Shown: positions 1 to 9,899 of the stretch, one piece after another
Numbering within the stretch: position 1 is the stretch's first letter
How the letters are laid out: each line of letters starts with the position of its first letter
From: Microbacterium allomyrinae
GTDB taxonomy: Bacteria; Actinomycetota; Actinomycetes; Actinomycetales; Microbacteriaceae
Assembly (NCBI RefSeq): GCF_020682705.1
Contig: NZ_JAGTTN010000010.1
Location: 30,320-94,319 of the forward strand
DNA length: 64,000 bases
Direction: 5' to 3'
Notes under the pieces: generated by a model
The model's input: only the letters and a program-made list of their open reading frames with translations
Database searches by the model: none
Told to the model about the DNA's origin: nothing
Program-made: the position numbers and the translations under genes

Positions 1-2
1 AG

Positions 3-896
3 CCCTGGGCCGAGGTGAAGTGGGACGGCATCCGCGCGATCGGCGTGTGGGATGGCCGGCGGCTGCTTCTGCGCGCCCGCAGCGGCAACGACATCACCGC
101 GAAGTATCCCGAGCTCACGCGCGTCGACGCAGGCCTCGGACCGGATCCGGCGGTCGTCGACGGCGAGATCGTCGCACTCGACGTTCAGGGGCGCCCGAGT
201 TTTCCGCGCCTGCAGGCGCGGATGAATCTGTCCAAGCCACGCGAGATCGAACGCGAAGCGCCCCGCACCCCAGTGCACTACTACCTCTTCGACGTGCTGT
301 CTCACGCGGGGACGGATGCCGCGCCGCTGCCGCTCGCGCAGCGCCGTGGGATCCTCGAGTCCCTCGCCCGAGGGACGATCGATCGCATCGTCGTGCCGCC
401 GGTGTTCGAAGACGTGGACGCCGCTCTCGCCGCCAGCCATCGCTTCGGACTCGAGGGCGTCGTGGTGAAGAACCCCGCCTCGTCCTACCGCCGGGGTCTG
501 CGCTCGGAAGACTGGCTCAAGGTCAAACTCACCCGCACGCAGGAGGTCGTGATCGGCGCGATCCGTCCCGGCCGGGGCGGCCGTTCCGGCGGCATCGGAT
601 CGCTGCTGGTGGGTGTGCCCGACGGGGACATCATCCGCTATGCCGGGCGCGTCGGCTCCGGATTCTCGGACGCCACCCTCGCGCATCTGGATGCGGTGCT
701 CACGCCGCTGCGCACGGACGAGAACCCGTTCGAGGGCGTGCCCGCCCTCGACGCGAGGGACGCCCTGTGGGTGCGACCGGAAGTGGTCGGCGAGGTCGAG
801 TTCGCCGAGTTCACACCGGGCGGCATCCTGCGCCAGGCCCGCTGGCGAGGTCTCCGCCCCGACAAGTCCCCCGCCGAGGTCCGCAGGGAGGACTGA
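3..896 (+). CDS. ATP-dependent DNA ligase (5' end outside window)
   Basis: Nucleotidyl-transferring DNA ligase of the LigC/LigD ligase-domain type, which seals nicks using ATP. The visible 297 codons begin at the active site: the lysine of KWDGIR (motif I) is codon 18-20 and is the residue that becomes adenylated. Further motifs follow in order: DGEIVALD, the YLFDVL block, EGVVVKNP (motif IV) and WLKVKL (motif V), then the OB-fold with RYAGRVGSGF and a tail ending RGLRPDKSPAEV, as in LigD ligase domains. The reading frame is open to the window edge, so the true start lies upstream and GTG at 15 is not the start. Whether a LigD polymerase or nuclease domain precedes it cannot be seen. It is convergent with the cation transporter 14 bp downstream. 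Confidence 0.9.
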   Translation, partial: PWAEVKWDGIRAIGVWDGRRLLLRARSGNDITAKYPELTRVDAGLGPDPAVVDGEIVALDVQGRPSFPRLQARMNLSKPREIEREAPRTPVHYYLFDVLSHAGTDAAPLPLAQRRGILESLARGTIDRIVVPPVFEDVDAALAASHRFGLEGVVVKNPASSYRRGLRSEDWLKVKLTRTQEVVIGAIRPGRGGRSGGIGSLLVGVPDGDIIRYAGRVGSGFSDATLAHLDAVLTPLRTDENPFEGVPALDARDALWVRPEVVGEVEFAEFTPGGILRQARWRGLRPDKSPAEVRRED

Positions 897-910
897 GCGC
901 AGACGCCCGG

Positions 911-1822
911 CTACGCGTGCGCGTCGTGCTCGACGTGGCCCGACGGCTCCAGCTGGAACGTCGAGTGCTCCACGTCGAAGTGCTGCGACAGGCACGTCTG
1001 GAGCTGGCTGAGGATGCCGGCGGCACGCCCGTCCCTCAGCGTCGCATCATCGACGACCACGTGCGCCGTGAAGACCGGTGCTCCGCGCGTGAGCTGCCAC
1101 ACGTGCACGTCGTGGACATCGACAACCCCGGGGGTGGCGAGGATGTGGTCGCGGATCTCGCGCACGTGGGTGCCCTTGGGCGCGGACTCGGCGAGGACCG
1201 ACACGACCTCGCGCAGCAGCCCGATCGCACGGGGGATGATCATCGCGGCGATGAACAGCGAGGCGATCGCGTCGGCCTGCGCCCAGCCTGTCGTGACAAT
1301 CACGACGGCGGCGACGATGACGGCCGCCGATCCGATCAGGTCGCCCATCACCTCGAGATATGCACCGCGCACGTTGATGCTGTGACGCTGCGCCGAACTC
1401 AGCAGCCACATCGCAACCGCGTTGGCGATCAGGCCGATGATGGCGACGATCAGCATCAGCCCGCCCGCAACCTCGACCTCATCAGGATCCATCAGGCGCA
1501 GGACCGCCTCGAACGCCACCCACACAGAGAGCGCGATGAGGATGATCCCGTTGACGAGTGCCCCGAACACCTCGGCGCGCTGATAACCGAAGGTGCGTCG
1601 GTCGTTCGCGGGCCTCGCGGCGACCGTGCTCGCGATCAGCGCGATCACGAGGGCCGCGGCATCGGTGAACATGTGGGCCGCGTCCGCGAGCAACGCGAGG
1701 GATCCCGATAGGGCGGCGCCGACGATCTGCACGACCATGACCGTCGCGGTGATCGCGAGAGAGATCGCGAGCAGACGGCGGTTGCCGGTGCCTCGGATCC
1801 CTGTCGGCGCGTGATCGTGCAT
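911..1822 (-). CDS. Cation diffusion facilitator (CzcD/ZitB-like) metal efflux protein
   Basis: Proton-coupled divalent-metal exporter of the cytoplasmic membrane, 303 aa. About six hydrophobic segments fill residues 17-205, followed by a cytoplasmic C-terminal domain with the HDVHVW element typical of CDF metal-binding domains. His50 and Asp54 in helix 2 form the usual HxxxD. The matching site in helix 5 reads E157-V-M-G-D161, so the expected His is replaced by Glu. The N-terminus has a short His-containing start (MHDH) and the C-terminus ends in His-rich residues. The ATG start lies 6 nt after a TAGCCT -10 hexamer, so the message is probably leaderless and independent of the rdgB group upstream. 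Zinc is the likeliest substrate by family; the Glu variant leaves specificity open. Confidence 0.9.
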   Translation of the reverse strand: MHDHAPTGIRGTGNRRLLAISLAITATVMVVQIVGAALSGSLALLADAAHMFTDAAALVIALIASTVAARPANDRRTFGYQRAEVFGALVNGIILIALSVWVAFEAVLRLMDPDEVEVAGGLMLIVAIIGLIANAVAMWLLSSAQRHSINVRGAYLEVMGDLIGSAAVIVAAVVIVTTGWAQADAIASLFIAAMIIPRAIGLLREVVSVLAESAPKGTHVREIRDHILATPGVVDVHDVHVWQLTRGAPVFTAHVVVDDATLRDGRAAGILSQLQTCLSQHFDVEHSTFQLEPSGHVEHDAHA

Positions 1823-1828
1823 GTGCCC

Positions 1829-1834
1829 AGGCTA
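1829..1834 (-). promoter_or_regulatory. Leaderless -10 element for the CDF gene
   Basis: TAGCCT on the minus strand, 6 nt before the ATG at 1822. This matches the actinobacterial TANNNT -10 with transcription starting at the start codon. Confidence 0.6.
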
Positions 1835-1905
1835 AGCCCGGGATCCGGCTGCGGGCGGCTGTGTCGCCTAGTCGGGAATGATCGTGATTCTCACTTCCGC
1901 CCGGG

Positions 1906-2514
1906 TCACAGCGCGGTGAGCAGCGGCACCAGCGAAGCGAACGCGCGAGAGCGGTGCGAGGCCGCGTTCTTCTCGCTCGCGCCCCATTCGCCGATCGTGC
2001 GCTCGGCATCGGCGGGCTGCCCGTCCGGGATGAAGATCGGGTCGTACCCGAAGCCGCCGCCGCCTGAAGCCGCCTCGGCGAGACGGCCTGGCCACACCCC
2101 TGTCACCACGTGCTCGCCCGTCTCCACCTCGCCCGGGATCACGAGCGCGATCGTCGACACGAACTGCGCCGTACGGTGCGGATCGCGGATGTCGGAGAGC
2201 TGGTCCAGAAGCAGATTCAGGTTGGCCACGGCATCCTTCGCGTGTCCCGCCCAGTACGCCGAGAAGACTCCGGGCGCGCCTCCGAGCACATCGACGCAGA
2301 TGCCGGAATCGTCGGCGAGAGCAGGCAGACCGGTGTGCAATGCCGCGGCACGGGCTTTGATGAGCGCGTTCTCGGCGAAGGTGACGCCGTCCTCGACGGG
2401 CTCGGGGCCGTCGTAGCCGACCACCTCGACGTCGGGGCGCGTGGCTGCGACGATGGCCTGGAACTCCTCGACCTTGTGCGGGTTGTGGGTGGCGAGGACG
2501 ATCTGGCGCGGCAT
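1906..2514 (-). CDS. rdgB: Non-canonical purine NTP pyrophosphatase (RdgB/HAM1)
   Basis: House-cleaning enzyme that hydrolyses ITP, dITP and XTP to monophosphates, keeping deaminated purines out of nucleic acids. It has 202 aa, normal for the family. The N-terminal substrate-binding THNPHKVEEF, the central LADDSGICVD, GGFGYDPIFIPDG and the C-terminal SHRSRAF motif are all present. It starts with ATG only 3 nt after the stop of rph, in the conserved actinobacterial order murI-rph-rdgB, so it is probably the last gene of that transcript. No extra domains. Confidence 0.95.
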   Translation of the reverse strand: MPRQIVLATHNPHKVEEFQAIVAATRPDVEVVGYDGPEPVEDGVTFAENALIKARAAALHTGLPALADDSGICVDVLGGAPGVFSAYWAGHAKDAVANLNLLLDQLSDIRDPHRTAQFVSTIALVIPGEVETGEHVVTGVWPGRLAEAASGGGGFGYDPIFIPDGQPADAERTIGEWGASEKNAASHRSRAFASLVPLLTAL

Positions 2515-2517
2515 CCG

Positions 2518-3279
2518 TCAGTTTCCTGCTTCGACCGGCTCGGCAATCGGGTTCAGACTCGTGAGCTGGTGTTCGCGCAGCGTGCCGCAGCCCGCGACTC
2601 CCAGCTCCAGCAGCGCGTCGAGCTCGCGCTTGTCGAAAGGCGCACCCTCGGCGGTGCCCTGCACCTCGACGAACAGGCCGCGGCCCGTCACGACGACGTT
2701 CATGTCGGTCTCGGCGCGCACGTCCTCGACGTAGGCCAGGTCGAGCATGGGCTCGCCGTCGATGATCCCGACCGAGACGGCGGCGACGGAGTCGATGAGC
2801 ACCTGCGACTTCTGAGCGATGAACTTCTTCGTCCGGCCCCACTCGATCGCATCCGCGAGCGCGACGTACGCACCGGTGATCGCCGCGGTACGCGTTCCGC
2901 CGTCCGCCTGCAGCACGTCGCAGTCGATCACGATGGTGTTCTCGCCGAGCGCCTTCGTGTCGACCACCGCGCGCAGAGCGCGACCGATCAGACGCGAGAT
3001 CTCGTGCGTGCGTCCGCCGACCTTGCCCTTCACGCTCTCGCGGTCGTTGCGGCTGTTGGTCGCACGCGGCAGCATCGCGTACTCGGCGGTCACCCACCCC
3101 TTGCCCTTGCCCGTCAGCCACCGCGGCACTCCGTTGGTGAACGACGCGGTGCAGAGCACTTTCGTGCCGCCGAACGAGATCAGCGCCGACCCCTCGGCGT
3201 GGCTCGACCACCCGCGTTCGATCGTGATCGGGCGCAGCTGGTCCACGGTGCGCCCATCGGCGCGAACGATCTCCGTCAT
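2518..3279 (-). CDS. rph: Ribonuclease PH
   Basis: Phosphorolytic 3'-5' exoribonuclease that trims the 3' ends of tRNA precursors. It has 253 aa from the chosen start. The frame stays open to 3354, but the ATG at 3279 follows a strong AGAGGAGAG ribosome binding site and gives the family's N-terminus MTEIVRADGRT; the extra 25 residues upstream look unconserved. Recognisable blocks are YAMLPRATNSRNDRE, RTHEISRLIGRALRAVVD (phosphate site) and IDCDVLQADGGTRTAAITG. It sits between murI and rdgB, 115 nt after murI and 3 nt before rdgB. Confidence 0.95.
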   Translation of the reverse strand: MTEIVRADGRTVDQLRPITIERGWSSHAEGSALISFGGTKVLCTASFTNGVPRWLTGKGKGWVTAEYAMLPRATNSRNDRESVKGKVGGRTHEISRLIGRALRAVVDTKALGENTIVIDCDVLQADGGTRTAAITGAYVALADAIEWGRTKKFIAQKSQVLIDSVAAVSVGIIDGEPMLDLAYVEDVRAETDMNVVVTGRGLFVEVQGTAEGAPFDKRELDALLELGVAGCGTLREHQLTSLNPIAEPVEAGN

Positions 3280-3394
3280 TTCTCTCCTCTTCGGGTGGGA
3301 CGTGTCTCGAAGTTCATCGGTTTCGTCGGTTGGATCCAATGGACTTCGGGACATACAGCGATGTGATGTGCGACACGGTCGTCTCGGCCACGAG

Positions 3395-4213
3395 TCAACG
3401 AGGAAGGTCGATCGCCCCGGTCTGCACGAGCCGGACGGTGCTCACCTCACGGCCCATCAGGCGGTGCGCGAGGCTCAGGAACTCGTCGGCCGACGCGCCC
3501 GTGGCCTCGTAGACGTGGGTGGGCGCGGCATCGGCACCCGCCAGCAGGTCGCGAGAGACCAGCTGGCGGTACACGTCCTTCGCCGTCTCGGTGTCGCTCG
3601 ACACGAGACTGACGTCGGGACCCATGACGTAGCTGATGGCGCCCTCGAGGAACGGGTAGTGGGTGCAGCCGAGCACGAGCGTGTCTACGCCGGAGTGCCG
3701 CAGCGGCGCAAGGTATTCCTCGGCGACGGCGAGCACCTCGGGCGAATCCGTCACGCCCGCCTCGACGAACTCGACGAACCGGGGGCACGCCTGCGCGAAG
3801 ACCGTCAGCCGCTCGTTGACCTCGAGCATGTCCTGGTACGCGCCCGACCCGATGGTGCCGGCGGTGCCGATCACCCCGATGCGGCCGTTGCGCGTCGTCG
3901 ACATCGCGGTGCGCACCGCCGGACCGATCACCTCGACCACGGGCACGCTGTACCGCTCGCGGGCGTCGCGCAGCATCGCCGCGGATGCCGTGTTGCAGGC
4001 GATCACGAGCATCTTCACGCCCTCGTCGACGAGCGCGTCGAGCACCTCGAGCGAATACCGGCGCACGTCCGCGATGGGCTTCGGTCCGTACGGAGAGCGG
4101 GCCGTGTCGCCCACGTAGAGGATCGACTCGCGCGGCAACTGCGCCGAGACCGCCCGCGCGACGGTGAGCCCGCCGACCCCGGAGTCGAAGATTCCGATCG
4201 GCGCATCGTTCAC
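3395..4213 (-). CDS. murI: Glutamate racemase
   Basis: Cofactor-independent racemase making D-glutamate for peptidoglycan, cytoplasmic, 272 aa. The two catalytic cysteines are visible in ACNTAS (near residue 75) and GCTHYP (near residue 185). The N-terminus GIFDSGVGGLTVAR and the YVGDTARSPYG block are diagnostic. It starts with GTG 8 nt downstream of a TAGGCT hexamer, which points to a leaderless or nearly leaderless message. It is divergent from pncB; the two start codons are only 41 bp apart. Confidence 0.95.
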   Translation of the reverse strand: MNDAPIGIFDSGVGGLTVARAVSAQLPRESILYVGDTARSPYGPKPIADVRRYSLEVLDALVDEGVKMLVIACNTASAAMLRDARERYSVPVVEVIGPAVRTAMSTTRNGRIGVIGTAGTIGSGAYQDMLEVNERLTVFAQACPRFVEFVEAGVTDSPEVLAVAEEYLAPLRHSGVDTLVLGCTHYPFLEGAISYVMGPDVSLVSSDTETAKDVYRQLVSRDLLAGADAAPTHVYEATGASADEFLSLAHRLMGREVSTVRLVQTGAIDLPR

Positions 4214-4221
4214 GATGAACC

Positions 4222-4227
4222 AGCCTA
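4222..4227 (-). promoter_or_regulatory. -10 element for murI
   Basis: TAGGCT on the minus strand, 8 nt before the GTG at 4213; nearly back to back with the pncB element at 4242. Confidence 0.55.
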
Positions 4228-4241
4228 CGCCAGGCGGTCAG

Positions 4242-4247
4242 TAGGCT
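4242..4247 (+). promoter_or_regulatory. Leaderless -10 element for pncB
   Basis: TAGGCT with 7 nt to the ATG at 4255, so the predicted transcript begins at or next to the start codon. No Shine-Dalgarno sequence is present. Confidence 0.6.
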
Positions 4248-4254
4248 GACCCGC

Positions 4255-5586
4255 ATGAGCGACTCGCGCAGCCTCGCCCTGCACACCGACCGCTACGAAC
4301 TCACCATGCTCGATGCCGCTCTGCGAGACGGCACCGCTGGTCGTCGCTGCGTGTTCGAGCTCTTCGGGCGCCGCCTCTCCGGAGGACGACGCTTCGGCGT
4401 CGTCGCGGGGACCGGTCGCCTTCTCGAGCTCATCAGAGACTTCCGATTCGGCGAGGACGAGCTTCGGTTCCTCCGCGACGAGCGGGTGGTGGATGCCGCG
4501 ACGCTCGACTTCCTGGAGGGGTACCGCTTCACCGGATCGATCACCGGTTACCGCGAGGGAGAGCTGTATTTCCCCGGCTCGCCGATCCTGACGATCGAAG
4601 GCACGTTCGCCGAGGCGGTCGTGCTCGAGACCCTCGCCCTCAGCGTCCTGAACCACGACTCCGCGGTCGCAACCGCCGCGGCTCGCATGAGCGTCGCGGC
4701 CGGCGACCGGCCGCTCGCCGAGATGGGCTCGCGTCGTGCGGGCGAGTCTTCGGCGATCGCCGCCGCCCGTGCCGCGTACATCGCCGGATTCGGCGCGACG
4801 TCCAACCTCGAGGCGGGCCGTCGGTGGGGCATTCCCACGATGGGCACCGCCGCGCACGCGTGGACGCTGCTGCACGACACCGAGGAGGAGGCCTTCCGCT
4901 CGCAGATCGACGCACTCGGTGCGGGCACGACCCTCCTCGTCGACACCTATGACACGCGAGAGGGCGTGGCCACCGCCATCCGTGTGGCCGGCATCGAGCT
5001 GGGCGGAGTGCGCATCGACTCGGGCGACCTGCCACTGGTCGCCGCGGCGGTGCGCGCCCAGTTGGACGAGCTCGGTGCGACGAGCACGAAGATCACCGTG
5101 ACGAGCGACCTCGACGAGTACGCGATCGCAGCACTCGCGGCATCCCCCGTCGATTCGTACGGTGTGGGAACGTCGGTCGTCACGGGATCCGGCACGCCGA
5201 CCGCGGGCATGGTGTACAAGCTCGTCGCTCGCCAGGACGATGCGGGCGGCTGGGTGGCGGTGGCCAAGGCGTCGACCGACAAGGGATCCAAGGGCGGACG
5301 CAAAGCGGCGTTCCGCGTCCTCGATGCCGGCACCGCCACGAGCGAGCTGATCATCATCTCTGACGGGTTCGAGGACCTCTCGACCGCGAAGGCACATCCG
5401 GACGCCAGGGCTCTGCAGGTGGCGCTCGTCGTCGACGGCGAACCGGAGGCTGCGCACGGGGGAATCGCGGGCGTCGAGGCGGCGCGCGCCCATCATTCGC
5501 GTGTGCGCGAAGAACTCCCGGTCCGCGCTCTCGCCCTCAGCCGATCGGATCCGGCCATCCCCACGGTCTACCGCGACGCGTCGTAA
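4255..5586 (+). CDS. pncB: Nicotinate phosphoribosyltransferase
   Basis: Converts nicotinate and PRPP to nicotinate mononucleotide in NAD salvage. It has 443 aa. The N-terminus LHTDRYELTMLDAAL, EMGSRRAGE (the His of the usual ExGxRRxH loop region is not seen here), ATSNLEAGRRWGIPTMGTAAHAW, GVRIDSGDLP and YGVGTSVVTG are the family's conserved blocks. The central part contains the phosphate- and ribose-binding loops. ATG at 4255 is supported by the leaderless promoter hexamer. The gene is divergent from murI and convergent with the DUF3039 gene 31 bp away. Confidence 0.93.
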   Translation: MSDSRSLALHTDRYELTMLDAALRDGTAGRRCVFELFGRRLSGGRRFGVVAGTGRLLELIRDFRFGEDELRFLRDERVVDAATLDFLEGYRFTGSITGYREGELYFPGSPILTIEGTFAEAVVLETLALSVLNHDSAVATAAARMSVAAGDRPLAEMGSRRAGESSAIAAARAAYIAGFGATSNLEAGRRWGIPTMGTAAHAWTLLHDTEEEAFRSQIDALGAGTTLLVDTYDTREGVATAIRVAGIELGGVRIDSGDLPLVAAAVRAQLDELGATSTKITVTSDLDEYAIAALAASPVDSYGVGTSVVTGSGTPTAGMVYKLVARQDDAGGWVAVAKASTDKGSKGGRKAAFRVLDAGTATSELIIISDGFEDLSTAKAHPDARALQVALVVDGEPEAAHGGIAGVEAARAHHSRVREELPVRALALSRSDPAIPTVYRDAS

Positions 5587-5617
5587 CGACCCGGGCGCCG
5601 GGGCGCGGGTGGGAAGA

Positions 5618-5884
5618 TCAGCCGCCGAGGGACTCGTAGATCTCTTTGCACGTCGGGCAGACGGGGAACTTCTCGGGATCCCGGCCCGGCGTCCACTTCT
5701 TGCCGCAGAGTGCGCGAACCGGCTTTCCGGTGATCGCCGACTCGAGGATCTTGTCCTTCTTCACGTAGTGCGAGAAGCGCTCATGATCGCCGGGTTCGAT
5801 GTTCTCTTCACGAATGAGCTCTTCAAGCTCTCGATCGAGGGTCGCCAGGCCCCCCTGGTCCGGGCTTTCCAGCGGAGTGCTCAT
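5618..5884 (-). CDS. DUF3039 small zinc-ribbon-like protein
   Basis: Actinobacterial protein of unknown function, 88 aa. The middle LDRELEELIREENIEPGDHERFSHYVKK is charged and probably helical. The C-terminal part has a Cys pattern, ALCGKKW then PVCPTCKEIYE, that looks like a four-ligand metal ribbon with only three cysteines seen. The frame is open 17 codons further upstream, but ATG at 5884 has a TACACT hexamer 8 nt upstream and gives the family's usual length. It lies just downstream of the ABC permease, same strand, with 52 nt between. Confidence 0.85.
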   Translation of the reverse strand: MSTPLESPDQGGLATLDRELEELIREENIEPGDHERFSHYVKKDKILESAITGKPVRALCGKKWTPGRDPEKFPVCPTCKEIYESLGG

Positions 5885-5892
5885 GGTCTGCC

Positions 5893-5898
5893 AGTGTA
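5893..5898 (-). promoter_or_regulatory. -10 element for the DUF3039 gene
   Basis: TACACT on the minus strand, 8 nt before the ATG at 5884. Confidence 0.5.
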
Positions 5899-5936
5899 GT
5901 CGCGCGCGGTGCTGCGGGGGCCTGTCCAGCCCCACG

Positions 5937-7480
5937 TCAGGTCGACTCCGCGAACTCCATCAGCCTGCCGCCTCGACGCTCGAAGACCGCTGACCCGATC
6001 GCCACTCCGATGACGAGTACGCCGAGCCCGATCGCGATGCCGCCCCACAAAGCGGTCGTCGCGGCCTCGGTGTCGCCTCCCAGCGCGAGCCACGCCCACC
6101 ACAGCACCGGAGCCGTCACCACGAGCACCCCGAGCATGACGAGCGCCTGAGCGATCGCGCCGCCCGCACCGGTGCGCTGAGGCTGCTGGAAGGGACTCTC
6201 GCCGGGGCGGGACACCGCGTACGGCGCGACGACCGAAGACACGCTCGACAATCCGAGGCCCGCGAGGAAGAGCGATGCGCAGACCCCCACCATCGGCAGG
6301 AGCATCGCCCATCGGCCATGCAGCGAGATCGCCACAGGGATCGCGATCGCGAGCAGCGGCACCCCGACGAGCAGCACGGGCACCAGCCGGCCGATACGGT
6401 CAGACGCGCCCCGTACCCCGCTGGCGACATGCATCCATACCGCTGTCGAGTCGTAGGCGAGGTCGTTGTGCGGAAGCCAGCCCAGGAACAGCGCGGCGAA
6501 AGGCACCGGGACGAGCGCCACCAGCTGCGGCGGCACTCCAGCGATGAGCAGCGGCACCGCTGTGATCACCGCGGCGAACGGGATCACGATCGCGTTCACG
6601 ACGTAGCGGCGGTCCCCGAACCAGTAGATGAGACTGCGCGCGGCGATCGCGCCTCCCGGTGTTCCGGGCGCGACCGCGAACCAGCCGATCCCCCCGCGAT
6701 CGCGTCCGGACGTCGGCCGCTCGGTGGTCGTCAGCAGCCGTCGCACCGCCCACGCCCACAGGATTCCCAGTGCGGCGATCGTGGCGAGCGCAACCGCAAG
6801 AGTCAGCCCGACCTCGCCGCTTCCGGCAGCGATGAGACCGGGCAGGGCCCACGCCGCACCGATCGGAGTCCGCGCGAGCGTTGCCACCGCATCCACGAGC
6901 TGGCTCGGCACCGTTCCGCCCCACTCGAGCGACGCGAAGAAGACGCCCACCGGCACGACGACGACCAGGACCGCGAGGACGAACACGCCGGAGAGCTCGC
7001 GCGAGCGCCGCTCACGCAGGAACAGAGACGCGAGTGCCATGCATACTCGGGCCAGCAGACTGCAGGTCAGGATGCCGAGCACGACCCCGGTGACGGCGGC
7101 GGCGGCCGGGGCGCCGTGATCGATCCACACCAGCGCAGCGCAGATGCTCACGGCCAGCAGCGCCAGGATCGGGACGCTGACGAGGCCGACGAGGGCGAGC
7201 ACCGCGGCGAGGCGCCCCCGCGGCAGTCCCAGGACCGCGAAGCGACGCGGGTCGAGAGGATCCTCCGCCGCACCGAACAACGGGGCCAAGGCGAAGCCGA
7301 GAGTCACGGCCGAACCTCCCAGCACCATGACCGCCAACAGCACGTCGGAATCGGCGCTGCGCAGTGTCAGGAGCGCCCAGCACGCGGCGGCGGTGGCGCC
7401 GGCGAGCAGCACAAGACCCACGACCAGGCGGACCACATGACCCGCATCGCCGCGGAGAGTGCCGAACAGCAGTGCGAACC

Positions 7481-7505
<25 letters not shown>
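5937..7505 (-). CDS. ABC exporter permease, multispanning membrane protein
   Basis: Integral membrane protein of 522 aa with about twelve hydrophobic segments and no soluble domain, so it is the transmembrane partner of the ATPase encoded immediately upstream. The start is GTG at 7505, inside the last codons of the ATPase gene (25-nt overlap), giving MAAHVLRLRFALLFGTLRG; the overlap implies translational coupling. No family signature that names a substrate was recognised. By context it is an export system with a single full-length permease, which would act as a homodimer. Confidence 0.8.
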
Positions 7506-8962
<1,457 letters not shown>

Positions 8963-8968
8963 CGAACC

Positions 8969-8974
8969 AACGTA
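8969..8974 (-). promoter_or_regulatory. Leaderless -10 element for the ABC exporter operon
   Basis: TACGTT on the minus strand with 6 nt to the GTG at 8962. It lies in a 199-bp divergent gap; nothing else recognisable was seen in that gap apart from the promoter at 9141. Confidence 0.5.
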
Positions 8975-9140
8975 TCAAGCGCCTCTTCAGACGGGGCGGT
9001 TCCGTGTCGCCGAGTCTCGGCATCCGCGTTATGTCACAAGTTCGCAACGGCGGCCGATCATTCTGCACGTTCCCAGATGCCATCGCTACCATGGACCCGG
9101 CACGAAGGGGTGTCTCGTCGGTGAACCGATAGTGAAATCG

Positions 9141-9146
9141 TAGACT
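9141..9146 (+). promoter_or_regulatory. -10 element and Shine-Dalgarno for the nucleotidyltransferase
   Basis: TAGACT at 9141-9146, followed by AGGAG at 9151-9155 and the TTG start at 9162. The predicted leader is only about 10 nt, so the ribosome binding site lies almost at the 5' end of the transcript. Confidence 0.5.
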
Positions 9147-9161
9147 TTTCAGGAGCAGACT

Positions 9162-9854
9162 TTGACCCTTCAGACCGTCATCCTCGCAGCCGGCATGGGC
9201 TCGCGACTCGGACGCAGCCTGCCGAAGCCGCTCACGGAACTCAGCGACGGCCGCAGCATCATGAAGCAGCAGCACGACAACATCCGCGCCGCTTTCGGCA
9301 CCGATGCGAAGATCACGACCGTCGTCGGCTACCGCGCAGAGACGATCGTCGAGGCCTTCCCCGAGGTCGACTACGTCTACAACGACCGCTACGACCAGAC
9401 CAACACCTCCAAGAGCCTGCTTCGCGCGCTCGCGAAGACCGGCCGGGGCGGCGTGCTCTGGATGAACGGCGATGTCGTCTTCGACCCGCTCGTTCTCGGC
9501 CGCGCCATCGATCTCATCGAACGCGACCAGTCCTTCGTCACCGTCAACACGTCGAAGGTCAGCGACGAAGAGGTGAAGTACACCGTCACCTCGGAGGGTT
9601 TCATCAAGGAGCTTTCGAAGACCGTGAAGGGTGGCATCGGCGAAGCCGTCGGCATCAACTACATCTCGAGCGGTGACAAGAAGTCGTTCATCCGTCACCT
9701 GACCCGTGTCGACGATCAGGACTACTTCGAGCGCGGCCTCGAGCTCGCGATCGCCGAGGACGGCGTGCTTCTCGAGCCGCTCGACATCTCGGACCTGTAC
9801 GCCGTCGAGGTCGACTTCGCCGAAGACCTGGAACGCGCGAACCTGTACGTCTGA
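9162..9854 (+). CDS. Sugar/choline-phosphate nucleotidyltransferase family protein
   Basis: NTP-transferase-fold enzyme of 230 aa. The N-terminal LAAGMGSRLGRSLPKPLTEL is the nucleotide-binding signature with the catalytic Arg and Lys, and WMNGDVVFDP carries the metal-binding Asp. Length and layout resemble LicC-like choline-phosphate cytidylyltransferases, single-domain enzymes that load an alcohol phosphate onto CTP. The start is TTG with a good AGGAG 7 nt upstream. The nearby CDP-glycerol transferase family genes suggest it could supply a CDP-activated precursor for a wall polymer, but the nucleotide and substrate are inferred, not shown. Confidence 0.75.
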   Translation: MTLQTVILAAGMGSRLGRSLPKPLTELSDGRSIMKQQHDNIRAAFGTDAKITTVVGYRAETIVEAFPEVDYVYNDRYDQTNTSKSLLRALAKTGRGGVLWMNGDVVFDPLVLGRAIDLIERDQSFVTVNTSKVSDEEVKYTVTSEGFIKELSKTVKGGIGEAVGINYISSGDKKSFIRHLTRVDDQDYFERGLELAIAEDGVLLEPLDISDLYAVEVDFAEDLERANLYV

Positions 9855-9886
9855 TCGATTCCGGGCGAGCGCTCAGCGGCCGCCCG

Positions 9887-9892
9887 TAGGCT
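9887..9892 (+). promoter_or_regulatory. Leaderless -10 element
   Basis: TAGGCT with 7 nt to the ATG at 9900. Confidence 0.55.
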
Positions 9893-9899
9893 GACTCCG

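Noticed and set aside
20..1711. 563-codon plus-strand frame across the ligase and CDF genes
   Set aside because: Composition is dominated by Arg/Pro/Ala and it overlaps two genes with clear motifs on their own strands.
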